The notes under the pieces are model-generated. The model had not been told where the DNA came from. It saw only the letters and a program-made list of their open reading frames with translations, and did not search any database. A DNA stretch of 64,000 bases from CAVSJR01 sp963728285 (lineage in GTDB: Bacteria > Actinomycetota > UBA4738 > HRBIN12). The position numbers and the translations under genes were made by a program. The stretch is taken from positions 310,001 through 374,000 of the forward strand of contig CAVSJR010000001.1 of the NCBI GenBank assembly GCA_963728285.1, read 5' to 3'. Positions 8,671 through 18,641 of the stretch are shown piece after piece; position 1 is the stretch's first letter; each line of letters begins with the position of its first letter.

Positions 8671-9911
8671 CGGCCGCCGATCTGCGGACCGGACATCCCG
8701 CCGGAGCAGCGGACGCCGCCGAGCCGCGGCGGATTCGCGATGGCGTCCTGTACTGCCTGAAGGTGTTCCTCGCCGTTCGCATCGGGCTGTTCGTGCTCGT
8801 GCTGGTGTCCGTCGCGCTGCTCCCGAGCGCCGTGAAGATCCCCGACGCGGCGTCGCTGTCGATCCCCGGGCCTGTCGGCGTGCCGGGATGGGCGGCGCAG
8901 GCGACCACGCACGGTTGGCACAATGTCTTCACGGCGTGGGAGCGATTCGATGCGCTGTGGTTCCTGAGGATCGCCGACGCCGGGTACCGAACGAGCGACG
9001 GCAGCGCGGCGTTCTTCCCCGGCTACCCGCTCGCCATCCGCGCCGTGTCCTTGGTGCTCGGGGGCCGTCCGTTCGCGGCGGCGATGCTCGTCTCGAACGC
9101 GTCGATGTTCGGCGCCATGTGCGTGCTGTACTTCCTCACCTCCTCGGAGCTCTCGGAGCGCGTCGCGCGAACGACCGTGCTGTACGTCGCGATCTTTCCG
9201 ACGTCGTTCTTCCTCTTCGCTCCCTACAGCGAAGCGCTCTTCCTCCTGCTGTCGGTCACGGCGTTCTGGGCCGCGAGGAGGAACCGCTGGGGGTTGGCGG
9301 CGCTCGCCGGCGCCGGCGCGGCCCTCACGCGCAACGTCGGGCTGCTGCTCGTCCCGGCGCTCCTCGTCGAGGCCCTGCAGCAGCGCCAGGAGGAAGGCGG
9401 CCGGCTGCTGCCCCGGCTCGCGGGCGCCGGTGCGGCGGCGGGCGGCACCTTCGCCTATCTGGCTTACTGGGGATGGCGTACCGGCGACTGGCTCACGCCG
9501 CTGACGGTGCAGCAAGGATGGCAACGAACGCCCGAGTTCCCGCTGTGGACCCTCTGGAGGGGCACGAGCGAAGCGTTCCGCTGGATCGGAACCTTCCCGG
9601 GCGGCTATCACCTCGTGGACTGGCTGATCGTGGTGGCCATGCTCGCCGGGGCCGCCTATGCGACCGTCCGCTTCCGCCCCACGTTCTCCGTGTATGTGTG
9701 GCTCAGCCTGCTGATTCCCCTGTCCTACGTCTTCGAGCCCAGGCCGCTCATGTCCCTGCCGAGGTTCGCGCTGGTGATGTTCCCGCTGTTCTGGGCGATG
9801 GCGGACGCCTCCGAACGGGGGTTGGTGCCGAAGACGGCGGTCGTCGGCGTCTCGGCGGCGGGCCTTGGGATGCTCGCACTGCTCTTCGCGAATTGGTACT
9901 ACATCTTCTGA
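8667..9911 (+). CDS. PIG-V-like GT-C mannosyltransferase family membrane protein
   Basis: The 414-residue multi-pass protein carries ERFDALWFLRIADAGY near residue 90 followed by FFPGYPLAIRAVS, matching the W/F-D-x-x-W-x-x-x-I-A-x-x-G-Y pattern of the PIG-V/GT76-like family. Conserved GT-C features continue with LTRNVGLLLVPALLVE and WGWRTGDWLTPLTVQQGW. Such proteins add mannose or related sugars from lipid-linked donors on the outer face of the membrane. Its ATG overlaps the stop of the GT87-like gene, so the pair probably acts on the same envelope glycan. The reading frame is intact. Confidence 0.75.
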   Translation: MTAADLRTGHPAGAADAAEPRRIRDGVLYCLKVFLAVRIGLFVLVLVSVALLPSAVKIPDAASLSIPGPVGVPGWAAQATTHGWHNVFTAWERFDALWFLRIADAGYRTSDGSAAFFPGYPLAIRAVSLVLGGRPFAAAMLVSNASMFGAMCVLYFLTSSELSERVARTTVLYVAIFPTSFFLFAPYSEALFLLLSVTAFWAARRNRWGLAALAGAGAALTRNVGLLLVPALLVEALQQRQEEGGRLLPRLAGAGAAAGGTFAYLAYWGWRTGDWLTPLTVQQGWQRTPEFPLWTLWRGTSEAFRWIGTFPGGYHLVDWLIVVAMLAGAAYATVRFRPTFSVYVWLSLLIPLSYVFEPRPLMSLPRFALVMFPLFWAMADASERGLVPKTAVVGVSAAGLGMLALLFANWYYIF

Positions 9912-9976
9912 CCCCATCTGCCGACCTATAGGATGGGCGGCGAACCACGCCGGGGGTCGAGGCAGGGGAGGATCGG

Positions 9977-10615
9977 GTGACTATCAGGGTAGCCATCGCG
10001 GACGACCACTCGCTCGTGCGGCAGGGGCTGCGCAGGTACCTGGAGCTCGCGGACGGGATCGAGGTCGTCGGCGAGGCCGCCAACGGCCAGGAGCTCATCG
10101 AGCTGGTCGGCAAGGAGTCCCCCAAGATCGCCCTCGTCGACATCCGCATGCCCGAGATGGATGGGCTCGAGGCGGCGCGCGTGCTCCGGGACAAATATCC
10201 GGACGTCGGCGTGATCATGCTCACCGCCTACGACGACCGGCAGTTCGTGGTCGAGGCGGTGCGATCCGGCGCACGCGGGTACGTGCTCAAGGCACGCGAT
10301 GCGGAACACCTCATCCAGACGGTCCGACTCGTCGCGGGCGGCAACATGGTCATCGACCCGCAGCTCGTGGTCGCCCTCGCGGAGGAGCTCTCCCAGGCCA
10401 AGGAGCGCGACCGTCGCGCCGAGACGCTCACCGCTCGCGAGATCGAGGTGCTCCAGCTCCTCGCGTTCGGGCACACGAACAGGGATATCGCCGAACGGCT
10501 GTATATCTCCCCCGACACGGTCAAGACCCACCTCGAGCACATCTTCGAGAAGCTGGGGGCCTCCGACCGCACGGCGGCGGTGGCGGAGGCTCTGCGCCGC
10601 AGGTTGATCGAGTAG
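9977..10615 (+). CDS. NarL/FixJ-family response regulator
   Basis: The protein has a receiver domain (residues ~1-120) with the acidic pair DD near residue 9-10, the phospho-acceptor Asp55 in IALVDIRMPEMDG, the Thr/Lys switch residues in MLTAYDD and GYVLKA, then a LuxR-type DNA-binding domain (~150-212) with LTAREIEVLQLLAFGHTNRD. The GTG start at 9977 follows GGGGAGG. A TAGGAT-type -10 lies near 9931. It sits directly before a histidine kinase of the matching DesK/NarX class, so the two form a cognate pair. The controlled genes are not identifiable. Confidence 0.92.
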   Translation: MTIRVAIADDHSLVRQGLRRYLELADGIEVVGEAANGQELIELVGKESPKIALVDIRMPEMDGLEAARVLRDKYPDVGVIMLTAYDDRQFVVEAVRSGARGYVLKARDAEHLIQTVRLVAGGNMVIDPQLVVALAEELSQAKERDRRAETLTAREIEVLQLLAFGHTNRDIAERLYISPDTVKTHLEHIFEKLGASDRTAAVAEALRRRLIE

Positions 10616-10691
10616 TCCGGCCGGCGGCGAGCATGCTCCCCCATCGACCTAGCCCGGCGGAGCCATCGTCAGGCCCCATTCAGGTGATGGA

Positions 10692-12842
10692 ATGCGGATA
10701 GCGCACACGCCATCATCGACGTCACACATGGCGTCCGAGCAGAACACCCAGCGGGTTTGGCCGACCGCGGTCGTGCTCGTCCTCTCCCTGTGCGGCATCC
10801 TGGTGGCGACCCTCCTCGTCGAGGACTCGCCCGAGTCGCGGGCGTTGATGTGGGACGTCGTAACGATCTATTGCGGGATCACCTCCGGCGCAATCATCCT
10901 GCGGGCGCGTCGGAACGCCGCGCCGTCATGGAGGGGCGCGCACTACCTCGCTTTCGGCATGTTCGCGGTCGCCGGCGCGGGAGCGGTCTTCCTGGCGAAC
11001 GAGATGAGCGGGACCGCACACTACGCGCCGAGCCTGTACGACATCGGCTTCCTTTTCATCGCGATCCCGTTCCTGCTCCCCCTGCGCCCCGAGTTCCAGG
11101 ATCACTTCGAGCCCGAGGACCGCCGGGAGATCGGCACGGACGTCGCCCTGACCACGCTCGCCCTGGGATGCATCGCGTACCTCAGCCTCCTCGCTCCGGG
11201 CGCGGATGCCGTGACGATGTTCTCGGCCGGCCTCTTCGCGCTCGCCGCCGCGGCGGCGTTCACCGGGTACGGCGCGCTCGCGCTCTGGGTCGCGACGCCG
11301 GCGCACGTGGGGATGTTCCTGGTCTTCACCTCGCTGTCCGCGGCGACCATCTGGCTCGGCTCGAACTGGGTCGATGGGACCTACTCGGCCGATCACCCGG
11401 GCCTGCCGCTCGCGTTCTCGCTCGCGGGCTTCGCCCTCGCCGGCATCGTCGCCATGGCGCCGCGCCGAACGACGTCGGGGTCGATGGCCGCGTCCAATCG
11501 CCTGGGCCGGCCGTTGCTCACCACGATCGCCGTCGCGGCAGCATGCGCCGCCCTGGGAACCGTCGCCATCTCCGCCGTGAACAACCGCATCCAGACGACG
11601 CAGTCGTGGATCCTCATCGGGGCCCTCGCCGCGGCCGTCGCCGCGCGCATCCTCGTGAACCAGCTCCGCAGCACGCGCGCGACGCGATCGGCGACGAGCG
11701 CGCTGGAGGAGAAGGATGCGGCGCTCGCCGAGACCGACCTCGCGCTCGAGCGGCTCCGGCTCGCCAACGACACCTTGCGGGAATCCGAGGAGCACCTGCG
11801 CCTCGTCTTCGAGGCGGCCGTCGACGGCATCGTCGAGCTCGACACCAACGACGCCATCCTTCGCGCGAACGAGGCGTTCTGCCAGATGGTCCGGCTGCCG
11901 CGCGACGTCGTCGAGGGGCAGCCGTGGACCGCCGTCGCGGCGGCGGTCGAGGGCGCCGACGATTCGTTCACGACCCTGCCGGCGACGGGGCAGGGCATCC
12001 TTCAGCGCGAGGGCCACCCACTCCATCTCGAAGCCCGGCTCTCGGAGATCCCGAGCAACCCGCCGAAACGGCTCCTGCTCGTCAGGGACACGACCGCCGC
12101 CAAGGTCGCCGACCAGACGATCCGCTCGCTGTTTCAGTTCCTGCAGGACCGTGACGAGGATCGCACACGCATCATGCGGCGGACCAACTCGGCGATCGAG
12201 CAGGAGCGCAATCGCATCGCCCGCGACCTGCACGACGGCCCCGTCCAGGGCGTATCGGCGGCGTCCCTCTCGCTCGAGGCGGCCCTGCTGATGATCAAGG
12301 CCGGCGAGCTCGAGGACGGGCTCGACATCCTCAACAAGATCCGCCAGGAGCTCTCGGAGGAAGCCGACAGCCTCCGCCGTTTGATGTCGGGGCTTCGGCC
12401 GCCGCTGCTGGAGGAGCGCGGGCTGGTCCCCGCGATCCGCGAGACGCTGTCGAAGTTCGGACGCGAACAGACGGTCGAGACCGAGTTCGCCTCCAACGTC
12501 CCGGTCGAGGTGCCGGCCGACCTCGAGACGCTCGCCTACCGGATCGTGCAGGAGGCGCTCTCCAACGCAGGGAAACACGCCGATGCATCGAAGCTCGCCG
12601 TCACGATCGAGGCCGATGCCGGACAGATCCGCATCGAGATCGCCGACGACGGCGTCGGCTTCGACTCGGCTCAGAGCCGCGATTATCTGCGCATGGGCCG
12701 GGTCGGGCTGGCCTCCATGCGCGAGCGAGTGGAGCTGGCCAACGGCACGTTCATGGTGCACTCGACGCCGGGGAGGGGAACCACCATCCTGGCCACGCTG
12801 CCGCTGAACGCGACCGGCGCCTCGCGGGAGGTCGCGGTCTAG
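10692..12842 (+). CDS. membrane sensor histidine kinase, PAS plus HisKA_3/HATPase
   Basis: The 716-residue kinase has around eight hydrophobic helices in the first ~310 residues (a seven-helix-type sensor module of unknown ligand), a coiled-coil-like linker (ALEEKDAALAETDLALER), a PAS domain at about 365-470, and a HisKA_3 dimerisation helix with ARDLHDGPVQG (phospho-His near residue 514). The ATPase domain has EALSNAGKHADA, IADDGVGFD and GRVGLASMRERVELANG. It is transcribed after the NarL-type regulator and is its likely partner. ATG 10692 follows an AGGTGATGG-like ribosome binding site; ATG 10728 is an alternative. The stop abuts the convergent penicillin-binding protein. Confidence 0.9.
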   Translation: MRIAHTPSSTSHMASEQNTQRVWPTAVVLVLSLCGILVATLLVEDSPESRALMWDVVTIYCGITSGAIILRARRNAAPSWRGAHYLAFGMFAVAGAGAVFLANEMSGTAHYAPSLYDIGFLFIAIPFLLPLRPEFQDHFEPEDRREIGTDVALTTLALGCIAYLSLLAPGADAVTMFSAGLFALAAAAAFTGYGALALWVATPAHVGMFLVFTSLSAATIWLGSNWVDGTYSADHPGLPLAFSLAGFALAGIVAMAPRRTTSGSMAASNRLGRPLLTTIAVAAACAALGTVAISAVNNRIQTTQSWILIGALAAAVAARILVNQLRSTRATRSATSALEEKDAALAETDLALERLRLANDTLRESEEHLRLVFEAAVDGIVELDTNDAILRANEAFCQMVRLPRDVVEGQPWTAVAAAVEGADDSFTTLPATGQGILQREGHPLHLEARLSEIPSNPPKRLLLVRDTTAAKVADQTIRSLFQFLQDRDEDRTRIMRRTNSAIEQERNRIARDLHDGPVQGVSAASLSLEAALLMIKAGELEDGLDILNKIRQELSEEADSLRRLMSGLRPPLLEERGLVPAIRETLSKFGREQTVETEFASNVPVEVPADLETLAYRIVQEALSNAGKHADASKLAVTIEADAGQIRIEIADDGVGFDSAQSRDYLRMGRVGLASMRERVELANGTFMVHSTPGRGTTILATLPLNATGASREVAV

Positions 12843-15012
12843 GGACCCGCCTCCGCCTCCCTCGCCCGGCGGCTGGGTCTCCGTGTCCGACGGGCTCGGC
12901 GAGGGTTCCTTGGTCTTGGTCGGCCGCGGCTCCTCGGTCACGGTGGGCTCGGGCGACTGGGTCTCGGTCGGCGGCGCGGTCGGCACCGTGACGGGCGAGG
13001 GGACGGTCGAGCCCTTCGTGTAGCCGTCGTACGTGAAGTCGGGGAAGTCGATGACCCTCGGGTAGTGCGTCCATCGCCTCGGTCATGAAGTCGCGCCAGA
13101 TCTCGGCCGGGATGGTCCCGCCGTAGACGGGACCCACGCCGTGGACGTAGTCGAGCGGCGCGTGGTCCTTCAGGTAGCCCATCCACACGCACGTGGCGAG
13201 CTGCGGCGTGTAGCCGCAGAACCAGGCGTCCGAGTAGTCCTGCGCGGTGCCCGTCTTCCCCGCCACGGGGCGTCCGTCCGGCAGCGCCGCTGCCGTACCG
13301 GTCCCTCCATCGATGACGCCCTCGAGCGCGTAGCTGACCACCGCCGCGTCGTTCGGGGTGAGCGCGCGCCGGCTCTTGTTCCCGCCGACGGAGATGCCGT
13401 CTCCGTCCGGGCCCTTGACGGAGACGAACGGGGTGGGAGGACGGTACATCCCGCGAGCGGCAAGCGTCGCGTACGCGCTCGTCATCTCGAGCGGGTTCAC
13501 CTCGACGGCGCCGAGCGTCACCGAGCAGTTGTCGCCGAGCTTGGAACGGATGCCGAGATCGTGGGCCGTATCGACCACCTCGTCGGGCCCCACCTCGGTC
13601 ACGAGCTGCGCATAGACGGTGTTCACCGAGTATTTCGTGGCATCCAGCAGGGAGAACGTTCCGCTCTCCTCGTCGGCGGCGTTCGAGGGCCGCCACGGCT
13701 GGCCGTCGGTGTAGCACTCCCGATCCGAGATCGTGATCTGCTGGGGGCCGTTCCAGTACGAGCGCGGGTCGATGCCGTCCTTCAACGCGGCTGCGAGCGT
13801 GAATGGCTTGAACGCCGAGCCGGCCGCCCGGCCGGAGCCGCCCTGACCGGTCGCGACGTTCACCTGGGAGACGTTGAAGTCTCGCCCGCCCACCATCGCG
13901 AGCACCTCGCCGGTGCGCGGATCAATCGCGACGAGGGCCGCCTCCGGGTCCTTCTCGCCCGGCAGGTACGAGGTGACGGCCTCCTCGGCGGCGGCCTGGA
14001 GGTCGGAGTCCAGGGTGGTCGTGATCTTCAGGCCTCCCCCGAACACCTGCGACTCGGGGATCTCGTCGTCCACGAGCAGGACGCGCTTCGCGTAGTCCAC
14101 GAAGTACGGCGCTTCGTAGGTGACGGGGCCCGCCTTCTTGGTGTCCGTTCGGACCTTCTTGCGCTTCAGTTCGTCCGACGTCTGCTGCGAGATGTAGCCC
14201 TCCTGTGCCATGCGGTCCAGCACGTAATCGCGCCGGACCTTCGCGTTCTCGGGATTGTCGGCGGGATCGAAGAGCTCGGGCGAGGCGATCGCCCCCGCGA
14301 GCGTCGCCGACTGCAGCACGGTCAGATCTCGCGCCGGCTCGTTCCAGTAGGTCCGCGCGGCGGCCTGCACGCCGTAGGCGCCGTGTCCGAAGTAGATCGT
14401 GTTGAGATAGGTCGCGAGGATCCTGTCCTTGCCCATCTCCTGCTCCAGCTTGATGGCGAGCAACACCTCGCGCACCTTCTGCCCGACCGTGCGCTCCGGC
14501 TCGACGTAGACGCGTTCCCCGTCCTTCGTCGTCTTGTACGTCCCGGCATACACCTTCTTCACCAACTGCTGCGTGATCGTCGAGCCGCCCTGAACCGAGC
14601 GTCCACGGATGTCGTTGAAGGCGGCCCGAGCGATCCCGACGGGATCGAACCCCGAGTGCGAGTAGAAGTCCTGGTCCTCGGTCGCGATCACCGCGTTGCG
14701 CAGATGCTCGGGCATCGCCGAGAACGGCACGTTCGTTCGGTCCACGGACGAGTGCAGAGTCGTGATGAGCTCCCCGTCGCGGTCGTAGAGGTACGACGTC
14801 TGCAGCGGAGGCGGTGTCTCGGGGAGGTCGAGGCGCGAGTACACATAGAGCAGCGTCCCGAACACCACGGCGATGCCGGCCACGGGCAGGGCGACGAGCA
14901 CCCACCAGAACCGGCGAAGGAAGCCGCGCTTCTTTCTCGGCTTCCGTTCCCTGGGGGCTGCGTGTCGCCCTCCTCGTGGGGGAGGCGTACGGGGTGCGGT
15001 GTCGACCGCCAC
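12839..15012 (-). CDS. bifunctional penicillin-binding protein (GT51 plus transpeptidase), PonA-like, C-terminal frameshift
   Basis: This class A PBP polymerises and crosslinks peptidoglycan. A cytoplasmic Arg/Lys-rich start is followed by one membrane anchor (residues ~34-56). The GT51 domain has RNAVIATEDQDFYSHSG with the catalytic Glu and QGGSTITQQLVKKVY. The transpeptidase domain has GSAFKPF (SxxK), KYSVNTV (SxN) and AGKTGTAQ (KTG). After MTEAMDALPEG near 13065, a one-base slip restores the usual DFPDFTYDGYTKGSTV tail, which runs into a Pro/Thr/Glu-rich and Gly-rich end; another slip near 12850 is needed to reach the stop next to the convergent kinase stop. A TAGGAT -10 and GAGGAG lie just before GTG 15012. 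Confidence 0.9.
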
Positions 15013-15105
15013 AGCTCCTCTATCCTATCGATCGCCGGTGCCGCGGCGCGGTTACGGGCGGTGGAGTTTCCGTGGCGAACGAGGCTCCGCCGGCGAAACG
15101 AGCCT

Positions 15106-15531
15106 TCAGCCCACCGAGCGGGCGGTGAACGCCTCAGAGAGATGGTTCCACTGGCAACCCCGGCAGACCTCGACGACGTAGCACGCCGACCCGCGGTGCG
15201 CGGCCGCCAGCTTGAGCGCGGTCTCAAGGTCCCAGACGCGGCCGTTGTCCTGCTTCAAGTCGTCGCCGTAGACGTAGGCGAGGAGGACCAGCTTCTCCTT
15301 GCCACAGACCGGGCAGTCGTGGTTGGAGGGCTCGCCCACGTGGTGCGCCGCGCGCATGAGCTCCGGATGGGCGTCGCAGATGTCGGTGAGGCCGAGGAAG
15401 CCACGCTGCACGTCCCGGAGCAGGGCACGTTTGGCAAGCGTGTAGTCGACGACCCCGAGCTTGCGGCCCCGGCCCGCCTGCACCGCCGGGCGCGTGGCTC
15501 GGCCCCCGCTTCCCTTGACACCCCGCTTCAT
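15106..15531 (-). CDS. DUF5318 family protein
   Basis: The 141-residue protein has VVDYTLAKRALLRDV, DAHPELMRAAHHVGEPS and two CxxC pairs (CPVCGKEK and CRGCQWN) that probably bind one zinc ion, followed by the family-typical end WNHLSEAF. The function of DUF5318 is unknown. In mycobacteria the homologue lies beside ponA1, the same neighbour relationship as here, so a role linked to cell-wall synthesis is plausible but inferred only from context. A TACAAT -10 box sits nine bases before the ATG, so the leader is very short. Confidence 0.82.
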   Translation of the reverse strand: MKRGVKGSGGRATRPAVQAGRGRKLGVVDYTLAKRALLRDVQRGFLGLTDICDAHPELMRAAHHVGEPSNHDCPVCGKEKLVLLAYVYGDDLKQDNGRVWDLETALKLAAAHRGSACYVVEVCRGCQWNHLSEAFTARSVG

Positions 15532-15773
15532 GGTCCTGCGATTGTACGCGCCGCCTCTGAGAAAGGCTCTCGGTCTTTCGACCGAGTCGGGCTCGTCGCT
15601 CGGGGGACACGCTGGGGGTCCCGTCGGTCGCCCGCAAGCGGCTCGACGCCTGCGCGCCGAGGCCGTTGAGGACTCCTCGCCGGCGACGCCGCACTGGAAC
15701 CACGCATACCATCGGGGCCACCGTGATCCTCGATCGAGGGCCGGGGGCGAAGGCTCAAGGCGAGGGAGGCTCC

Positions 15774-16715
15774 GTGGAGACGAGGGAGATCGGCACGACG
15801 GGCGTGCATATCTCCGTGGTCGGACTGGGCGGCTACGAGCTCGAGGATGACCCCGGCTGGGCGGGCGCCCGCGACATCATCGAGGCCGCGCTCGAAGCCG
15901 GGACGAACTGGATCGACACGTCGGAGGCGTATTTCGACGGCATGAACGAGCGGACGATCTCGGCGGCGCTCCGCGATGTCGGCGAGGAGGTGCTCCTCTC
16001 CACGAAGGTGGCGCCGGCTCCGGACGGGACGGGCTTCGAACCGGATCGGATCCGGGACGCCTGCGCGAAGAGCCTCTCGCGGCTCGGGGTCGATCGCCTC
16101 GATGTGTACCTTCTGCACTTCCCGGGCGACGACGGTGTCCGCCTCGAGGACACGTGGACGGCGACGCGCCGCCTCGTCGACGACGGCCTCGTCCGCCTGG
16201 CGGGCCTGTCGAACTTCGACCGGGACCAGGTCGAGCGATGCCTGGCCGTGGGCCCGGTGGACGTGATCCAGGAGGGCCTGTCCCCGATCGACCATCTCGA
16301 CCATCGCGAGCTATTCCGATGGTGCGAGGAGCGCGGCATCGGCGTCGCCACCTACGAGCCACTGGCCAACGGGATGCTCGCGGGGGCCATCCGGGCGCCC
16401 GAGGATCTCGCTCGGGTCGTCGGCGAGGACTATATGGAATGGCCGTTTTGGAAACGCTTGTTCTCGCCGGGGAGGTTCGAGCGGTCGCAAACCGTCGTGG
16501 ATGGTATGCGTGCTGTGGCTGGGAGCATCGGATGCACCGCTGCGCAGCTCGCGCTGGCGTGGAACCTGCGTCAGCCCGGAGTCACGGCGACGCTGGCCGG
16601 CAGCCGCAACCCGGTGCACGTCCGCGAGAACGCCGAGGCCGCGTCGATCGAGCTCACGGAAGCACAGGTCGCCGAGCTCGACGCCCTGATCCCACTCGGC
16701 CCGACCTTCGGATGA
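15774..16715 (+). CDS. aldo/keto reductase
   Basis: The 313-residue TIM-barrel oxidoreductase contains the family tetrad in NWIDTSEAYFDGMNE (Asp and Tyr), LLSTKVAP (Lys) and YLLHFPGDD (His), plus the NADPH-binding end GSRNPVHVRENAEA. It should reduce carbonyls with NADPH; the natural substrate is not evident. GTG 15774 is chosen because GAGGGAGG lies just upstream; an in-frame GTG at 15723 directly after a TACCAT -10 box is possible. It is a single gene facing the Tad locus and has no obvious functional link to its neighbours. Confidence 0.85.
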   Translation: METREIGTTGVHISVVGLGGYELEDDPGWAGARDIIEAALEAGTNWIDTSEAYFDGMNERTISAALRDVGEEVLLSTKVAPAPDGTGFEPDRIRDACAKSLSRLGVDRLDVYLLHFPGDDGVRLEDTWTATRRLVDDGLVRLAGLSNFDRDQVERCLAVGPVDVIQEGLSPIDHLDHRELFRWCEERGIGVATYEPLANGMLAGAIRAPEDLARVVGEDYMEWPFWKRLFSPGRFERSQTVVDGMRAVAGSIGCTAAQLALAWNLRQPGVTATLAGSRNPVHVRENAEAASIELTEAQVAELDALIPLGPTFG

Positions 16716-16759
16716 GGGCGTGGGTCGTCCAAGAATGTTCGAATCCGCACTGGGGGCGT

Positions 16760-17194
16760 TCATCCTCGGTCGGAAGCCTTCCCAAGGTTCACCTCCGCCC
16801 GAGCGCTGGAGGTGACCGACCGATCGTCCGCGAACAGCAAGAGCGAGCCGATGGGCACGCGAACCTCCACGGTCGCTTCGAAACCGTCTTCGTGACAGGA
16901 GCAGTTCACGAGCGACGCTCCGTTTCGAGCCGCGTACTCGGTTGCCACGTCGGCCGGATCGCGAACCCCCGACAGCGCGAGCTCCTGGGCGGCGGCCAGC
17001 GCCGCTGAGTCGGCGGCATTCTGCGCTCGCGCGGACGCAACGAGCACCCGCGCGAGGTCGGCCACGCCGAGGGAGAGGGCGAGCGACAGGACGAGCAGCC
17101 CGGCGGCGACGATCGTGACGGAGCCTCGTTGTCCATCGCCGGCGGAGGGACGATTCTCGGCACGCAGGTGGCGCGAGGCTCGGCCGCCGCTCAC
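16760..17194 (-). CDS. TadE/TadG-like protein of the secretion-neighbourhood type (TIGR03816-like)
   Basis: The 144-residue last gene of the Tad operon has a prepilin-like start GQRGSVTIVAAGLLVLS (one hydrophobic helix), then the RVLVASARAQNAADSAALAAA segment typical of TadG-like pilus-associated proteins. It lacks the Glu at mature position 5 that the two upstream genes have. It resembles the small last gene of the Rv3660c-Rv3654c locus. Two cysteines lie in the pair VNCSC. GTG 17194 overlaps the tadE stop by four bases. Confidence 0.75.
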   Translation of the reverse strand: MSGGRASRHLRAENRPSAGDGQRGSVTIVAAGLLVLSLALSLGVADLARVLVASARAQNAADSAALAAAQELALSGVRDPADVATEYAARNGASLVNCSCHEDGFEATVEVRVPIGSLLLFADDRSVTSSARAEVNLGKASDRG

Positions 17195-17580
17195 TCGAAC
17201 TCCTGGCGAGCGACGGCCGAGGACCGAAGCGAGATGGCGGACGGAAACAGCCACGCCACCAGGGGGACGCGGATCGACTCCACGTACCGCACGGTCACGG
17301 TGACGGGTTCTCCGAGGGTTCCGGCTCGAGACACCTCCACGTCGAGCGCATCCGGGTCGAGCCCTACGGCGGCATCAACGACGGCGCTGCGAACCGCCGG
17401 CGCGTCGAGGCTGACGGCGGCCTCGCGCGCCCCGGCGCGGGAGGCCTGAACCACCATCAGCTGATCTCGAGCGACGAGCCCGACCTGGACGACGGCGAGC
17501 GTCACCATGAGAAGGATCGGGAGGACGAGCGCGAACTCGACCACCGCCGACCCCCGCTCTCCACGGGCATCACCGGGCAC
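17191..17580 (-). CDS. tadE: TadE-family pseudopilin
   Basis: The 129-residue protein begins with a short positively charged leader and RGERGSAVVEFALVLPILLM. Cleavage after the Gly would leave Glu5-Phe6 at the start of a hydrophobic helix, the signature of TadE pseudopilins processed by the TadV peptidase. The rest is a small extracytoplasmic domain. GTG 17580 overlaps the flp reading frame by eleven bases. It would assemble with the Flp pilin encoded just upstream. Confidence 0.82.
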   Translation of the reverse strand: MPGDARGERGSAVVEFALVLPILLMVTLAVVQVGLVARDQLMVVQASRAGAREAAVSLDAPAVRSAVVDAAVGLDPDALDVEVSRAGTLGEPVTVTVRYVESIRVPLVAWLFPSAISLRSSAVARQEFE

Positions 17581-17764
17581 TGCCGGACACCTGATCGATG
17601 ATGTCGTCGAAGAACGCCGGGAGCTTGCCCGACGACCTCGCCCAGGCGATGAGCACGACCGCGACGGCGGCCGCGGCGAGGATGACGAGCGCGTACTCGG
17701 CGGTCGTCTGTCCCCTCTCACGGGCGAGCAACGTCTGCGCACGCGCGAACAACGCAAGCAGCAT
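17570..17764 (-). CDS. flp: Flp-type pilin
   Basis: The 64-residue prepilin has a 20-residue leader ending RERG, then QTTAEYALVILAAAAVAVVL. Cleavage after Gly gives the canonical Glu5-Tyr6 of mature Flp pilins, followed by one hydrophobic helix and a short polar tail. It is the structural subunit expected between the TadC and TadE genes. GAGAAGGAGG-like sequence lies just upstream of the ATG, consistent with strong translation. Confidence 0.9.
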   Translation of the reverse strand: MLLALFARAQTLLARERGQTTAEYALVILAAAAVAVVLIAWARSSGKLPAFFDDIIDQVSGSAR

Positions 17765-17782
17765 GATTCACCTCCTTCTCGT

Positions 17783-18641
17783 TCAGCGGATCGAGCGAAG
17801 GGTGCTGAGGAGCACGGGCACCACCGTGAGGAGGAGGAACGCGGGGAGGACGAGGAACACGAGTGGAAACAACATCTTGACGGGAGCCTTCCGAGCTCGC
17901 TCCGTCATGGCGGCGCGTCGTGCGTCGCGAACTCGGGACGCGAGCTCGGTGATCGCATCCGAGAGCGACGAACCGAGCGTCTCCGTCCGGCTCAGGGCGG
18001 TCACGGCCCGCTGCAGGTCCGGCAGCTCGAGCCGTTCCGCCGCCGATCGGAGCTCCTCGCGCCACCGGCCGCCGAGATCAACCGCGGCGAGAACCAAGCC
18101 GAGCTCGTCGGCGAGCGGCCCGCGAATGCCGTCGACCGCCCGGCGCAGCGCGAGCGGCCCTCCGAGGCCGGCGTAGGAGGCCGCCGCCAGCAGATCGAGC
18201 AGTTGCGGCAGCTCGTCGTCCATCCGTCGCCCTCCGACGAACGACCCGGCGGGCGAGGACGACGTCGGGCAGCGTGAACGCCGCGGCCGCCAGTGCGGGA
18301 GCCGCCGCGGCGATCGGCGTCAGAAGGCACGCGAGGAACGCGGCCGTGGCGGCCACGAGCTTCACCCCGACGACGTGGTCGACATCGACCCCGATGGAGC
18401 GCGAGAGGCGCAGCCGCCGTCGCAGTCGCTCCCGGTCGCACACGGCCGTCGGGAGCGATATCGACCCCAGGCGGCGAAGGACCAGAGCCGGATACGTGTT
18501 CCAGGCGCGTCGATGTCCGTCCGCATCTGCGCGCTCGGCAGCCGCTCGCTCGATGACGACACGGTCGCTGCGCAGACGGACCGCGACGAGGAGGGCCAAC
18601 ATGGACGCGGCGGCGAGGCCCGCGGCGATGGATGGCGTCAT
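17783..18641 (-). CDS. tadC: Tad pilus inner-membrane protein TadC, one frameshift
   Basis: TadC is a type II secretion F-domain protein forming the pilus assembly platform with TadB. The C-terminal half reads MDDELPQLLDLLAAASYAGL and ends with a hydrophobic pair (KMLFPLVFLVLPAFLLLTVV). The N-terminal half, MTPSIAAGLAAASMLALLVA to TLPDVVLARR, is in another frame, so a slip at about 18225-18232 is needed. Its ATG overlaps the tadB stop (ATGA). The healed length of ~285 residues matches the family. Confidence 0.85.

Noticed and set aside
10926..12986. Long minus-strand frame continuing from the PBP tail through the kinase
   Set aside because: Beyond the Pro/Gly-rich PBP end it is the complement of the kinase gene. 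The extension exists only because an indel hides the PBP stop.
13141..15669. Long plus-strand open frame of about 840 codons
   Set aside because: It is the mirror of the penicillin-binding protein and DUF5318 genes in high-GC DNA and has no domain-like sequence.
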